Source: Vanilla planifolia (lineage: Eukaryota; Streptophyta; Magnoliopsida; Asparagales; Orchidaceae). From it: 64,000 nucleotides of DNA. Both the position numbers and the translations under genes were made by a program. Location of the stretch: positions 29,237,630 to 29,301,629 of the forward strand of contig CM043874.1 of assembly GCA_023846275.1 (NCBI GenBank), written 5' to 3'. This document shows, in pieces, positions 9,470 through 23,115 of the stretch; position 1 is the first letter of the stretch; the number at the start of each line of letters is the position of its first letter. The notes under the pieces were generated by a model. It ran no database searches. It was not told where the DNA came from and worked only from the letters and a program-made list of their open reading frames with translations.

Positions 9470-11115
9470 CTTTTTTTCTTTTCTATTTTTTTAATTACAC
9501 TTATAAAATAATTAATTTTTAAATAATATGTCTCTTGTACATGATATTATAACATGTTCATATATAATAAATTCTAGCATCAACATTTTAATAAATTCAT
9601 GCTAAAAGTCAAGTTCATAAACATCCAATGTAGTACAAGTAACCAATCCAATCATCCCCAAATTTTCGAACCAAAATGTTAATTCCTATTGTGGTGTTTT
9701 ATATTTCAATTGATTTTGATTTTTGTATATTTTCATGATTGAAGTTGTTTCTTGGTTTTCTTCTTTCGTACAGTCATAATTGAAAATTTTCTTATTTCTC
9801 TTTCTCAGTCACATAAGTTTTCAATTATTTCAAATTCTATGATAAGACATCTCCTTTCTCTCTTTTGCTCATAATTATACTTTGAATTTCTTTCCAATTT
9901 TTTGAAGACCTCCTACATAATTACTAATTCCCTTTTTAATGCCTCTCATGCTATTTGTCTTTCACATCACTTCAAAATTCTCAATTAAAACCTCTTTTAC
10001 TCTTCCTTACCTTAGAATGGACACACCGGGTCCTCTTTTGACAATTTTCACCACTTGGATCATTGTTGTGTCATGTTTCACCATTATGGATCTAATGGAG
10101 AACGAAAATTAAAATTAATTTTCTTTATTAAAACTTAAGTATTTAGCTAACTTTTGAAATATTTCTTTATATTTATTTTAACAAAGTCATCAACCATCTT
10201 TATGTGATTCCCTTCGATGAATTCGATCAATTGAACCATTTTCTTATTTTATTTAGCATTGTTTAGTATCTTAAAAATTTTTCAAACATAAAAATTCTAA
10301 TGATATTATTTTATTATTTTTCTAAAGAAATATTTTTTTATTTGGTTTTTTTGATTAAGGATACCTTTTTTTTTGTGTAAAGAAATTTTATTGTCTTTAG
10401 AAGCTTTGTATCCTAATCAAACTTTATCATTTTTTATGTCATTTTATTAATTTTTTATAATTTCTATGGCATCTCTAAACTTATAGATTAATTAATCAAT
10501 CTTATAAATTCTCTATTTTATATTTAATGCTACAACAATTTTGATTTTAACCATTTAGTGTTATTGAATTCATAATAATTCATATACTTATTTTTACAAT
10601 TACTTTTCTTTTTTGAGGTATCATATTTTATTTTAGTAGTGTATGAAGTTTGAAATAATTTAAATAAATCTTTAAAAATTTTAAAAAATTTCAAATAATT
10701 CAAATTAATGATAAAACTAAATTTTTATTACAATTGTGGTGCTTTGCCTTCTTATCTTCTATTGCATATCAATTTATGCAAGTATGTGTAGTTAATAACT
10801 CTATCTTCATTGTTTTCGTTTTCTAATATCTTCTGTGCTTTCGCGGTTGACAATAATTTGTCGCATTTGCAAGATTTAATTTCTATGTAATTAGTGCTTC
10901 ATTAGTTCATATATTGTGTTTATAAAATGAATGAAACATAGAAACCAATATAAATTAAAGAATATTTTCATATTAATATCTAACATGCTCAATTTAAATT
11001 GAGTTGAGTTGATATTGTTTGGGGTTGAGCTAACAAAATTGCAAATCAATTGTAACACACTATAAGTTTATTTTGAATCAATTATTGAGAGACAAATGAT
11101 TTCAAATCAAAATTG
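9470..11115. other. non-coding AT-rich DNA with one flank-repeat copy
   Basis: 10,090-10,500 repeats 8,470-8,860 (shared landmark CCATCTT then ATGTGATT/ATATGATT). I see no gene or other structure in 9,470-10,090 or 10,500-11,115. Confidence 0.5.
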
Positions 11116-11117
11116 GT

Positions 11118-13290
11118 TGGCCCAAAATCTTCTAAGGCCTTCCTCTCTTATTGAAAATGAATATGTATTTTTCATCTTTATTATCTAATTTCTTTTTTAA
11201 TTCATTAGGTACCTGTGCATATACAATACAACCAAATATTTGAAAATGAGAAACATTTGGTGTATATCCACTCCAAGCTTCTTGTGGAGTCATATAACGC
11301 ACAACCTTAGTAGGACATCGATTCAACAAATAAGTTGAATATGTAACTAGTTTTGTCCAAAACTCTTTTGACATATTCCTCTCTCATCATTGTCCTTGTC
11401 ATATCAATGATAGTATGATTTTTTCTTTCAATCACTCCATTTTGTTATAGAGTATAACTTGTGGTGAGTTGATGTTGTATACTATCTTGCTTACATAATT
11501 GAATAAATTCATTTGAAGTGTACTCACCACCTGTATCAGATCTAATGCTTTGAATAAATTGCCCACTCTTTTTTTCAACCTTGCATTTGAACTCTTTAAA
11601 TATAGAGATAGTAATAGATTTCTTCTTAATAAATATGTCCATATTTTTTTTACTAAAATCATTTATGAAAGTAATAAAATACTTGTTACTTCCATTAGAT
11701 AATGATACCAATGGACTATAAATATCTATATGAATAAACTGCAAAGGTCTTTTAGCTCTCCAAGTATTATTCTTTTGAAATGGTAGACGATATTAATTTT
11801 TAAGTATACAAGCTTCACATATATGCTTTGGATCATCCAATAAAGGAAGACCTTTCACCATTCCTTATTTGCCATTAATTTCAAACCTCCAAAGTTAAGG
11901 TGACCATAACTTAGATGCCCTTTCAAAAAATCATTTAAAAGATGCCTAAGATAACAAACTTCACTTGACTTTAATTGAAGAGGAAACAAATGATTTGTTG
12001 ACATCTTCACTTTAGTAATATTCCTTCCATTGAATCTTGCAAAAGAAGATAACCATTCTCCATATGTATAATATATCCTTTCTAAATCAATTGCCCAAGA
12101 CTAAGAATATTACTTTTCATATCAGGAATAAAATATGCATCTGAAATAATAATTAAAAACTCATTCTCTTTGTAAAATTTTATCTTACCTTTGCCTTCAA
12201 CTTTCAACTTTGATGAGTCTCCAAGGCCCACACTTAAATATTTTCAATTGAATCAAATAGATGTCTTTTTCCACACATATTATTGCTTGCTCCTGAATCA
12301 AGAAATCATACATCTTTTCTTTCGTTACCTTCTTTTTTAACAAATAAAGATATTGACTCTTCTTGTGATATTTCATCATAGTTTGATTGATTATTTTTAT
12401 GTCAACAATTAAAAGTATAATGACCAAACTTATGATAATTATAACATTCAATATTTCTACCTTGTCTTTGACCTCGAGAAGTATTGTTTCTTTCATGCCC
12501 ATGTTGTGTGTAAGATTGATTAAATTTTTATTGAGATCTGTATTGGAAATGACCTCTTCTACGCCATCGATATGAACCTCGTCCTCTTCCCCTTGAAGTT
12601 GAATTCTCTCTCTTCAAGGTATTGTCTTCTTTCAAATTTAATTTTGATTCTAATGCTTGATCAATAGGTGTAACTTCAGCCCTTTTCATTAGTCGTTGCT
12701 CATGCACTTGTAAAGAACCTATTAGCTCTTCAATAGATAAACTATATATATCTTTAGATTCTTCAATTAGTGTTACCACATGCTCAAACATAGGAGTTAA
12801 ATAACGAAGTACCTTTTCGGTGACATGTACATCGTCGATTTTTTTCTCCATTTCTCTTCATCAAATTCACAATAACAATCAAGCATGAAACATAATCTGA
12901 GATAGTCTCATTTTCATTTATCTTTGATTGCTCAAATTACCTCTAAGGATTTGAAGACGTACACGCTTCACAAGTTCAACACCTTTGAAGATCGTGTTGA
13001 GTTTATTCCAAACTTCTTAGCTTGTAGTCGCTTCGATAACTTTCTCAAAACTGGCTTCATCAAGCCCTTGGTATATCAAGAACAATGCATTTTTGTCTTT
13101 TTTTTTATTTTCTTTCAACAGTTTCTTCTCTGCTTCAATAGCATCTGATTCATCAAACCCATCGATAATAATCTCTCAAAGGTCTTATGAGCCAAGAAGA
13201 GCTTTAAATTATATCACTAATTATCATAATTATCGTTCATCAATCTAGAAAAGATTTTTTGTATAATTCTAAATATTTTAAATAAAAACA
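11118..13290 (-). pseudogene. Ty1/copia gag-protease-integrase pseudogene
   Basis: Read right to left. A UBN2-type gag (about 13,250-12,528) has NALFLIYQGLDE, then DDVHVTEKVLRYLTP and SIEELIGSLQVHEQRL. A zinc knuckle follows (about 12,415-12,460, CYNYHKFGHYTFNC, second Cys replaced by Tyr). The aspartic protease signature DSGASNNMCG is at 12,288-12,299 and beyond, then GHLNFGGL of the pre-integrase domain near 11,890. The integrase core (11,744-11,420) keeps all three acidic residues, in HIDIYSPL, RSDTGGEY and QNGVIERKN, but an in-frame stop precedes the last. The C-terminal part is open at 11,374-11,132 (STYLLNRCPTK, HFQIFGCIVYAQVP). It breaks off at about 11,115, so RT, RNase H and the 3' LTR are missing. 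Confidence 0.85.
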
Positions 13291-13354
13291 CCCTTTAAAA
13301 AAATACCTCTACTCTTCTCCGTTCGATGCTGTAGCGTTCGATCTTCTTCTTCAA

Positions 13355-13366
13355 GCTCTGATACTA
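13355..13366 (-). other. copia primer binding site
   Basis: On the minus strand this reads TAGTATCAGAGC, 11 of 12 bases of the initiator tRNA-Met PBS TGGTATCAGAGC. It sits between the LTR-like end and the gag start, as expected. Confidence 0.75.
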
Positions 13367-13369
13367 CTT

Positions 13370-13690
13370 TGATGGTAATAAAGTATTGGGAGAAATTTGA
13401 AAATGACAGCAGAAAGCTTAAGTAGCGAGAAGACAAATGCTATGAACTTTTCATTCATTCATTCATTCATATTCATAAATCAACAATTATATCAATTTAT
13501 AGCAAAAAAATAACCTATCTCCCAAATATTTGCTCCTAAATTGAAAGTTTGTTCCTAATTTAACATTTAAAACTATTTAAACATTTAAATTCCTAAAAAT
13601 ACTAACATTTGTAAATTAATAAACATTTAAAATTATTTAGTGCCATGAATTTTGATGTCATGTTCTTCAAACATGTAAAATTAACAAAAT
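13370..13690 (-). repeat. probable 5' LTR of the copia element
   Basis: It begins three bases beyond the PBS with the CA end expected of an LTR read on the minus strand (CCATCA). The outer end is uncertain. It contains a short (CATT)n microsatellite at about 13,450-13,470. No second LTR copy was recognised. Confidence 0.45.
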
Positions 13691-13789
13691 TCCTTCTCGA
13701 TATTGGATACATTTGTAAATTCATATAAATAAAATTCAGAATGACTCTAAACACAAAAATTCAAAATTTTATTTTTAACTTAAAAAAAA

Positions 13790-14115
13790 AGGGAGAAGGA
13801 AAATAGTTTTCTTCGAACTACTATGATGTAAATTTAGACTTGCCAATAACAAGCGATGGACTGTAGATATTGAACCTCTATTGCCCCTCAAGTTTCAGAT
13901 CTCTTACTTTATTCTTGAAAGAAAAATTAATTTAAATTGAAAAAATAGAATTGTATTTTAATTTATCAAATTAAATATAATGAGGTAAATAATTTAATAT
14001 AGAATTGAAAAAAGATTATTTGACATTCATGTTTTGAAATGTATATGAATTATTAATTAAGTCAAAGTAAATTGACTTTTACATGAGTTTGAAAATTTGG
14101 TTTTTCCAAAATCAT
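13790..14115. repeat. peroxidase 3'-flank block, copy B
   Basis: It aligns with 8,860-9,370 (minus that copy's GC island) and with 16,118-16,365. Just past its right end, where peroxidase coding sequence would be expected, a family R repeat begins instead. Confidence 0.65.
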
Positions 14116-14740
14116 TGAACTCCTCATAGCATTATTTATATTATATTTAAGAGTTATCTAAGACCATTCACAATAATGTGAATAGTCTTATATGAGAATT
14201 GGCTTCTTATCTTCTTTAAATTTGGTCAAATAAAGATAAACCCTTTACCAATTCTCTTGATTTGTTCACAAAGAGAGTGAATCCATAGTTGACAAAGTGT
14301 AACGTTGATTTGTTTGCAAGGTATACTCACCCCAAGCTCTCAATAACATATTTTTTCAAGTAACAATAGCAAAAGTAAAATATGAAAAATGTTGATGAGG
14401 TAATAAAGAAAATGGAGAAGAAGAGAGTTTTTGTCACACCAAGAATGAATTTTTTAAAAAAAAAATTCAAAGGGTTTTAAATTCACAAAGTTTTGATTTC
14501 TAAAAATCTGAATTTTTATATATATTTCTCATCACTTTATATAGTTGATTGGATATAATATTTTATTATAAAATAAAAAATATGTGATTTTGGCCAAAAA
14601 TAAAATTTATAAATTTTATAAAATATATTCTTAACTAGCTTAACCTGCTTCTATGAGCTTATGCTAAGGCATTGTTCATGCACACAAGTTTTATTCCCAT
14701 GCACCAATAGGCTCTTCCCACATGTGATATTAGCAAAAGT
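14115..14740. repeat. family R repeat
   Basis: It matches 23,930-24,560 closely in order and content: a CATTGAACTCCTCATAG start, a segment resembling GTTCACAAAG(A/C)GAGTGAATCC, and an end near GGCATTGTTCATG. Parts recur at 15,716, 18,341, 21,975, 26,690 and 27,485. The second half resembles a copia LTR (see 24,190 and 26,690). Confidence 0.6.
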
Positions 14741-16118
14741 TCTTTTATAATAAAATAGTTTAAAAATTTATTGAGTTTTCTGTTTTATTCATTACACTAA
14801 CTACTACAAATGCAATTTTGCCTTGTTTGAGCTTAACGTATTGTTGAAAATCTAAAATTGGTGTTATATATGTTAATACTTTTATGATCATCTATGCTTA
14901 ATGCTAAATCACTGTTAGTAAAGTTAAAAGTTTTAATATAAAGAAGTTTTGAATATTATTACTACAAATTTTGGATTAATAGAAATTGATTTTACTAAAA
15001 ACTTAAAGAAAACAATTACAAAATAGAGAGAGAAAGAAAGGCTTGGATCCTAATGGATTAAAATAATAGTAATAGAAGAAGATGAAAAAGAAAACTAATA
15101 CTTCCCAAAATAAAAGAACTCAAAGAGTGGCACACATCTCATCTCTTGAAGCCTTGGAGATACTTTTCTTGTCTTGAACTTCCTATTTATAAATGACAAA
15201 GTGAATGATGTAACTTGACATCATTTCTATATCTGATAAAATTATAATTATAATTCTAATAAATATTCATAACTATTATAACTATCTAGAATAGGTGCAT
15301 TTTATTACTAACATGGCACATAATTAGCTGTAATTGTTTTGTAGAAGCATGATCATCATTAATGTAGTAGAATTAATTATAATTGTTAAGTGGAGTTTAG
15401 CTATTTAAAGAGACTTGGATTTGTGGTTTTCCAAAACTATGACATATAAGGTTTTGACCTTAAGGGTTTATCCTAAAGAAGATGATCATAAGTTTCTGGT
15501 TGCATGGGTTTTGTTTTGATGTTCTGGTCTTGAGAGCACATTTCAGGAGCTCGATCTTGAGGGTTGGTTTTGAGATCATACCTTAAGCATCTAGACTTAA
15601 GAGCTTTCTTTTGATGATTGAGCATTTATCACTAATGTTTGCCATGTAGTTGCTCTTCAAACGAATGGGTAAGATTTTTTAGATAAAGTTATACAACTTC
15701 ATTCAATATTTGAACTTTTCATAACATTATTTTTATTATAATGAAGAGTTTTCTAAGAGCATTCACAACAATATGAATAGCTAAAAATTAGTATGCAATT
15801 TAAAATTCAAAAAATGATCATTTATCATAGAATCTACTTATCATCTTCCTTTTTACTTGTTCTCTTAATTCTTAAGGCAAAGTAGTAACTCTCATAGTTG
15901 ATTAAGTACAATGTTGAGCACTTTAGATTATTTCCTTATGAAGAAAAATTTTTCTTTTATGATAAAAAGGAAAGATGTAAAGGTTAAAGAAGCCCTATTT
16001 GATGATATAACCACTAAAAGTTTTTAATATTGATTTTAAATAACTCATAGAGATTTAATAAAAAGAATTAAGATTTTGATTATTTTTTTATAAAATTAAT
16101 TAAAATAATAATTTTGAG
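14740..16118. repeat. family R composite repeat
   Basis: 14,830-15,700 matches 23,115-23,930. 15,716-16,118 matches 18,341-18,743 at about 95%, and its first 150 bp also match 14,120 and 23,940. It abuts the peroxidase flank block at 16,118. No coding sequence seen. Confidence 0.6.
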
Positions 16119-16365
16119 TATTCTTGAAAGAAAAATTAATTTTAAATTGAAGGAATAGAAATGTATTTTAATTTATCAAATTAAATACAACGAACTAAAT
16201 AATTTAATACAGAATTGAAAAAAAGATTATTTGACATTCATGTTTTGAAATGTATATGAATTATTAATTAAATCAAAGTAAATTTACTTTTACATGAATT
16301 TGAAAATTTGATTTTTCCAAAATGATTAAATTAACGAAATTCAACCTTTATTCAAAATCCAATGA
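16118..16365. repeat. peroxidase 3'-flank block, copy C
   Basis: This is the third copy of the flank sequence, lying downstream of the intact peroxidase gene. The next 510 bp (16,365-16,875) contain nothing I can identify, and in copy A this extra DNA is absent, so the flank there sits within about 20 bp of the coding relic. Confidence 0.65.
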
Positions 16366-16875
16366 TGGAAATAAAGGATCTGTTTCTTATTATTATTGTT
16401 GATAAAATGTCTGCAAAAGCTTGCATTATAATTTTAGTTAAGGAAAATATTATTTGAAAGGTTCTACATAAAAAGTAATTAGTTGGAAATAATAGTTATT
16501 TTAGTTATTTTGAAAAAGAATAGTTACTTTAAAAATATTTGCACAACAAAGAGAGTTACATAACTACAAATTGAATGCATAAGTTTACCGTACTTATAGG
16601 AGCATGCACAACGTTTACTCAAGAAATATTGAAAATATACATTATAGTGCTTAAACATTAATGACTAATATATTGATTACTAACTATATTCTATTAGTAA
16701 AAATAATTTTTAAGAAGACCCAATCAAACATAATCTAAATTATACAAATTGTATAAAGAAAGATTTTTGCACATATTAAACTATTTCCATTCTTCATTCA
16801 ATAAACACTTGGTCGTACATTTAAAACAATGAAAAAATATAAATAAAAAAACATCAATAAGAAAACGTCATTTAA

Positions 16876-18047
<1,172 letters not shown>

Positions 18048-18100
18048 TTAGGTTGGAAATGGGAGTAGAAGATGACGAAGCTGGAAGAAGTTGTCGTGCG

Positions 18101-18107
18101 ATTTATA
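18101..18107 (-). promoter_or_regulatory. peroxidase TATA box
   Basis: CCTATAAATCGC on the minus strand places a TATAAAT box 75 bp upstream of the ATG, implying a 5' leader of about 45 bp. The block from 18,026 to about 18,240 is GC-richer than its surroundings and non-repetitive, which suits a proximal promoter. Confidence 0.6.
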
Positions 18108-18259
18108 GGAGCGATGCATACACGGCCGTCAAAGAAAGCGGGCCGTGGCACGCGGCGAAGCCGTATTGGAGAACAGATCAATTCAAACTTTGACTTCGGA
18201 TTCTGTACGGCTTAATGAAGCCGCCATGCAATCGGTTGGTGGAGCTTAATAAGTAATTA

Positions 18260-18743
18260 AATTAACTAAAGTAAAACTTTTTTCATTAAAAAAAAACTCA
18301 ATTTGAATTATGATATACTTTTCCTCTAAAGTAAAACTTTTTTCATAACATTATTTTTATTATAATGAAGAGTTTTCTAAGAGCATTCACAACAATATGA
18401 ATAACTAAAAATTAGTATGCAATTTAAAATTCAAAAAATGATCATTCATCATAGAATCTACTTATCATCATTCTTTTTACTTGTTGTCTTAATTCTTAAG
18501 GCAAAGTAGTAACTCCATAGTTTATTAAGGACAATGTTAAGCACTTTAGATATTTTTTTATGAAGTAAAATTTTTCTTTTATGATAAAAGGGAAAGATGT
18601 AAAGGTTGAAGAAGCCTTATTTGATGATATAACAACTAAAATTTTTAATATTGATTTCAAATAACTCTAAGAGATTTGATAAAAAGAATTAAGATTTTGA
18701 TTATTTTTTGTAAAATTAATTAAAATAATAATTTTGAGTATTT
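18260..18743. repeat. family R repeat upstream of the peroxidase
   Basis: 18,341-18,743 is a direct repeat of 15,716-16,118, so the peroxidase gene lies between two copies in the same orientation about 2.6 kb apart. A short leading stretch (18,265-18,340) resembles 22,364-22,420. Confidence 0.65.
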
Positions 18744-20040
18744 TCTCACAAAATATACGATTGGATCGAGCTTGTCAAGATGAGTCCATCAATATTTGTT
18801 ATTGTACTGTCAAAGTTTATTTAGATTTAATATTGAATTGTAAAAAAGTAATTATTAATAATATATAATTTATAAATTAAATAAATAAACATAATAAATG
18901 TAAAAGAACATAAGCCTAAATTCTCTTTCCACTGCTTCATCGCATTGCCCCTCACTATTATTTATGCAGTCAACCTTCGTGGCTTTCGATCCACATTGCC
19001 TCACCATCGTGCAGCCATTCAAAGTTCTTATGGTCAAGATTATAGAATCACAAGACATTATTTGTTGTCATTCTCCTTTGATTCGATGGAATGAACTTTG
19101 TCACAAGTAGGTTGCCAGAAAAATGGGTAAGGTGATGATTGAGTTATATTTCCACATAAATTCTTCCAATTACTTTAGGAGGAATTTAATGTAATTGAAT
19201 TTTAGAGTTTTACATCCAAATTAAGATGGACAAGTGTTGTTTTCTACAAATCTGAGCCTTACCAACTGTGATTAACTATTGTGCTTGTAATTTCTAATAC
19301 AAGAAAAAGAGAATTAGTGAGCTATTATGTATTTCTTTACCTTCGATGCACATGAGAAGAAACTAAGTGATGCTTAAAAGTTGTTCAGTAATATTATTAA
19401 ATTTTTATTATAAAAGGTGGAAGCTTGAAGGTTTTTTTTTCTATAAAATAGTGTAAGGTCATTAGTGGATTCAATCAATTGAATTGAAAATAAAATTTAA
19501 GTAGAAGTTAAAAGGAAAGAAAGGTTAATACAATAATTTTTCTAAGAAGATCAGGAAAAAAAATTTAAATATTTGTAATGTAAGTATGATATTTTTTTAT
19601 GATGATTTTGTATTAAATATTTTTGTATATTATCATTTTCTTTAAATCATATTCTACATCATTATTATATACTATGTGATAAGAAATAAAAAATAGAGAT
19701 GTGAAACAATTGATTAATTTAGTTATATTAGTAATGTGAAATATAAAAAATAAATAGAAAAGTGAATATAGAAAATAGGTAAGAAATGAGAACTAAAAAA
19801 AGTAAAGTAAAAGATAAATTCTTATAACATGAGCCCACTTGAGTACTTGATGTGATTTGAGCTATATGAGTTTTGTCATGATGATTCTATGAGTGATAGT
19901 GCTGATATATCATGAATATATTGTAGCTATAATGAGTAGAGATGAGAATGATGGTATTTGTTTAGTGATGTTAACTCAAGTTCCCACACTCTATTATCAA
20001 TAAAAATGGGGATTAGATGATATGTTATGATATGACATCA
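18743..20040. other. no recognisable gene
   Basis: AT-rich. A 62-codon minus-strand frame at 19,058-18,870 (with TMVRQCGSKATKVDC) is somewhat less AT-biased than its surroundings, but I do not recognise it and it has no partner exons that I can see. Confidence 0.4.
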
Positions 20041-20059
20041 TTGACATTAGACCCCACAT

Positions 20060-20680
20060 GATATATGATGAGTTGCTTGTTGCGTGATCTAGCAACTATA
20101 GATGAGATTTGCTATGATATAAATATGATATACAATGAGTAACTTACTATGCAATCTAACAGCCAGAGATGAGATATGCTCTTATACGAATATGATATAT
20201 GATGAGTTTTTTTATGTGTGATCTAGTAACTAGAGCTGAGATCTATTATGATACGTATATGATATATGATGAGCTATTTATTATTTGGTCTAACAGTTAG
20301 AGAGGAGAATTTCTCTGATATAAATATGATATAAGATGAGCTATTTGTTGTGTGATTTAATAGCTAGAGATGAGAACCACTATGATACATATATGATATA
20401 TGATGAGCTACTTACTGTGTGATCTAGTAACTAGAGATGAAATCTATTATTATGTATATAATATATATGATGAGTTATTTTCTATTTGATCTAATAGTCA
20501 GAGATAAGATCTATTATAATATAGATATTATATATGATGAGTTATTTATTATATGATTTAATAATTAGAGATGAGATATACTCTAATATAGATATGATTT
20601 ATGGTAAGATATTTGTGGTATAATTTAATAGCCTAGAGAAGAGAACTATTATGAGAAAGACATGATGTGATATTCATATA
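20060..20680. repeat. 67-bp tandem repeat array
   Basis: A unit starting GATATATGATGAG recurs at 20,060, 20,127, 20,194, 20,261, 20,328, 20,395, about 20,462, about 20,529, 20,596 and 20,664. The period is 67 bp (last step 68) although the units differ at many positions. Each also contains a TGATCTAATAGCTAGAGA-like core. A minisatellite; whether it lies in an LTR is unknown. Confidence 0.88.
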
Positions 20681-21960
20681 AGTTTAGTCTATATGTTATA
20701 ATTATTGACACATGGTATGATATAAAATCTATATACTATATGTTTGATAGAGGCATGATATATATGAGATGAGATCTTATGACACTAGAATAATAATTAT
20801 TTAATAAATATTTGGGTTTTGATAATAAATGTGAGTGATATGAAGTAGATAGAACATAATATTAAGATGAAAAAAGGTTTATAAAATATTAGAATCAAAG
20901 TAGTTTAGAAACATATAGAGAGGATAGATTTTAGATCAATAAAATAAATTATAGTTAATAAAGAAATGTGTATTCATGAATATATTTCAAGTTGTAATTA
21001 TATATCTTTTTTTTATATAATGATTATTTTATACAATTTTACTATTTAATCATATGCTTTTATATACTTATACATCTTTTTATATCTTGATATCATATTT
21101 TTACTAATTTATTTTATATATATTTCATTGTGATGACCATAATCTCTTATTTAATATTATTTATTAGTTTTTTTATAGTTTATCTTATCATCATAGTTTA
21201 TCTCATCTTATCGTTTACATTCAAATTTATTTGTTAAGATTTTAAGCTCATTGCGTAATTACATTACAGGTCAAAATCCTAAAATACTAATATATAAAAA
21301 ACTTCAGCTACACTTTAGTTAGATAGCTCAGGAGATTATGATATTTTTATCTCTATATATTAAAGTACATATTGAGGATTATATTTGATGTGATGTATGT
21401 GTTTATCTCCATATTTTTTGATAAAAACAGCTAAATTTGTAGGTTCCAGCTAACACTTTATGAATTAAGCATAAAATTATGAATTTTTTTATATCAAAGA
21501 GTATTGGTAATTATAATATCTTTTGGAGAAAAAATATTTGGATATATGGTACACTATAGAGTTGATTATATTAATATTATATTTGTAGATTTATCATTAT
21601 CATAAATATTATTTATCTCTTATGATTATCATTATTGATATTGACTTATATAAAAGAAACACGAGCTTTTTTAGGGGAAACTCTATCTTTTTGTTTTTTG
21701 AAGCATAATAGTTTCTTATGTAGGAGTTGAAAAATTAGATGATCTGAATAAAAATTGGAGTAATCTTTACCATCATTCCTTGACTGGTTAGGCTATTAGT
21801 ATCTTTTAATTATATTTAAACTCTTATGTCAAATATTATAATTATTAAGACTAATATTAGAGTAAAATGCTAAGTAGAGTGTGATAAATAACAATTTAAG
21901 GTCTTAAATTCATGCTCTTCAACCTATTGCTAAGCTTTGATAGACAAACTTTTTAACTTT
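20680..21960. other. no recognisable gene
   Basis: Very AT-rich sequence on both strands with no open frame of note and no match to the other repeats in the window. Confidence 0.5.
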
Positions 21961-22150
21961 TCTTTGTCCTTGAATTCTTCATATCATTATTTATATTATA
22001 ATGAATTATCATATAAGAGCATTCAAATAAATGTGAATTAAAAAAAGAAAGTAATATGGTTTTTAAAATTTTAAAAATAATAACTTATCTGATACAAGAA
22101 TTAGTTTATCATCTTTTTTAAAGTGGGCCAAATATTACTAAGTAATTAAA
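21960..22150. repeat. family R fragment
   Basis: It resembles the first quarter of the family R unit (23,935-24,110), starting at the TTCATATCATTATTTATATT landmark. Diverged and truncated. Confidence 0.45.
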
Positions 22151-22195
22151 TTAAATTAAATAAAGTAAAAATTGTTAATAATTAAATAAATTAAC

Positions 22196-22510
22196 TAAAG
22201 TAAAAAAATTCAATTTGCATAATGATATTTACTAACATAGTAGAATCAATTATAATCGTTAAGTAGAGTTTAGCTTCTTAAAGAGACTTGGAAGTGTTTT
22301 TTCCCTAAACTATGGCATAAATGACTGATCTTGAGGGTTTATCCTAAAGATATAATATTAAGTAAAACATTTTTCATTAAAAAAACTCAATTTAAATTAT
22401 GATATAATATTTCTCTTATTGATGTAGTAGAATCAATTATAATTATTAAGTAAAGTTTAGCTACTTAAAGAGACTTGGAAGTGTGTTTTCCCAAAATTAT
22501 GTCATAAAAC
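22196..22510. repeat. tandem pair, unit about 160 bp
   Basis: 22,196-22,364 and 22,364-22,510 share TAGAATCAATTATAAT, then a GTTTAGCT...AAAGAGACTTGGAAGTG segment. Related single copies lie at about 15,360-15,475 and 23,615-23,690. Confidence 0.6.
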
Positions 22511-23115
22511 TTAAAGTCTACTTAATCGTATAATGTAAGATTTCAAATATAATAATATATAATATCAATATATTTTATCATATAATAAAAAGTGTTAAGT
22601 TAAATATAATCTTGTTGTCATAGAAAATCTTCATCAAATATTTTGCTTATAATTGATATTGACAAACATTTCTTTTAATAACATAATTTGAAAAATTATT
22701 CATGTTCCTATTTTATATTCAACTTTTACTATTAACCATGGAAATGTGTCTTACTTATTAGAGTTTCAAGTAATAAACTCTTAACTATAGTAAAAAGTAT
22801 TAGCATTGGAAGAATTATTTTTATGAAAATGCCCACCATTTATGTCTTAAAACTTAAAAGTTATTACACTGTTTGATGTAATATTTCAATTAAGATAATA
22901 TATAATATCAATATATTTTTCATATCATAAAAAATTAAATTTTTTGTCATATTGATTACAAAATTATTATCAAAAAAATTCTCTATCAAATATTTTATTT
23001 ATAATTGATATTAGCAAAAATTTCTAATAATATAACATAGTTTGAGAAATTGTTCATGTCTCTATTTTATATTCAACTTTTACTATTAACAATGCAATTG
23101 TGTCTTACTTATTTG
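22505..23115. repeat. tandem pair, unit about 340 bp
   Basis: 22,505-22,800 and 22,848-23,115 align by eye over their length. Shared landmarks are ATAATATATAATATCAATAT, then TTATATTCAACTTTTACTAT and TGTGTCTTACTTATT. The second copy runs into the family R unit at 23,115. Confidence 0.65.

Noticed and set aside
18870-19058. 62-codon minus-strand frame with several cysteines
   Set aside because: It has no recognisable family, promoter or adjoining exon and lies between family R repeats. Kept only as a note.
20060-20680. CRISPR array as explanation for the 67-bp periodicity
   Set aside because: The whole unit repeats, with no alternation of identical repeats and unique spacers, and this is a plant nuclear sequence.
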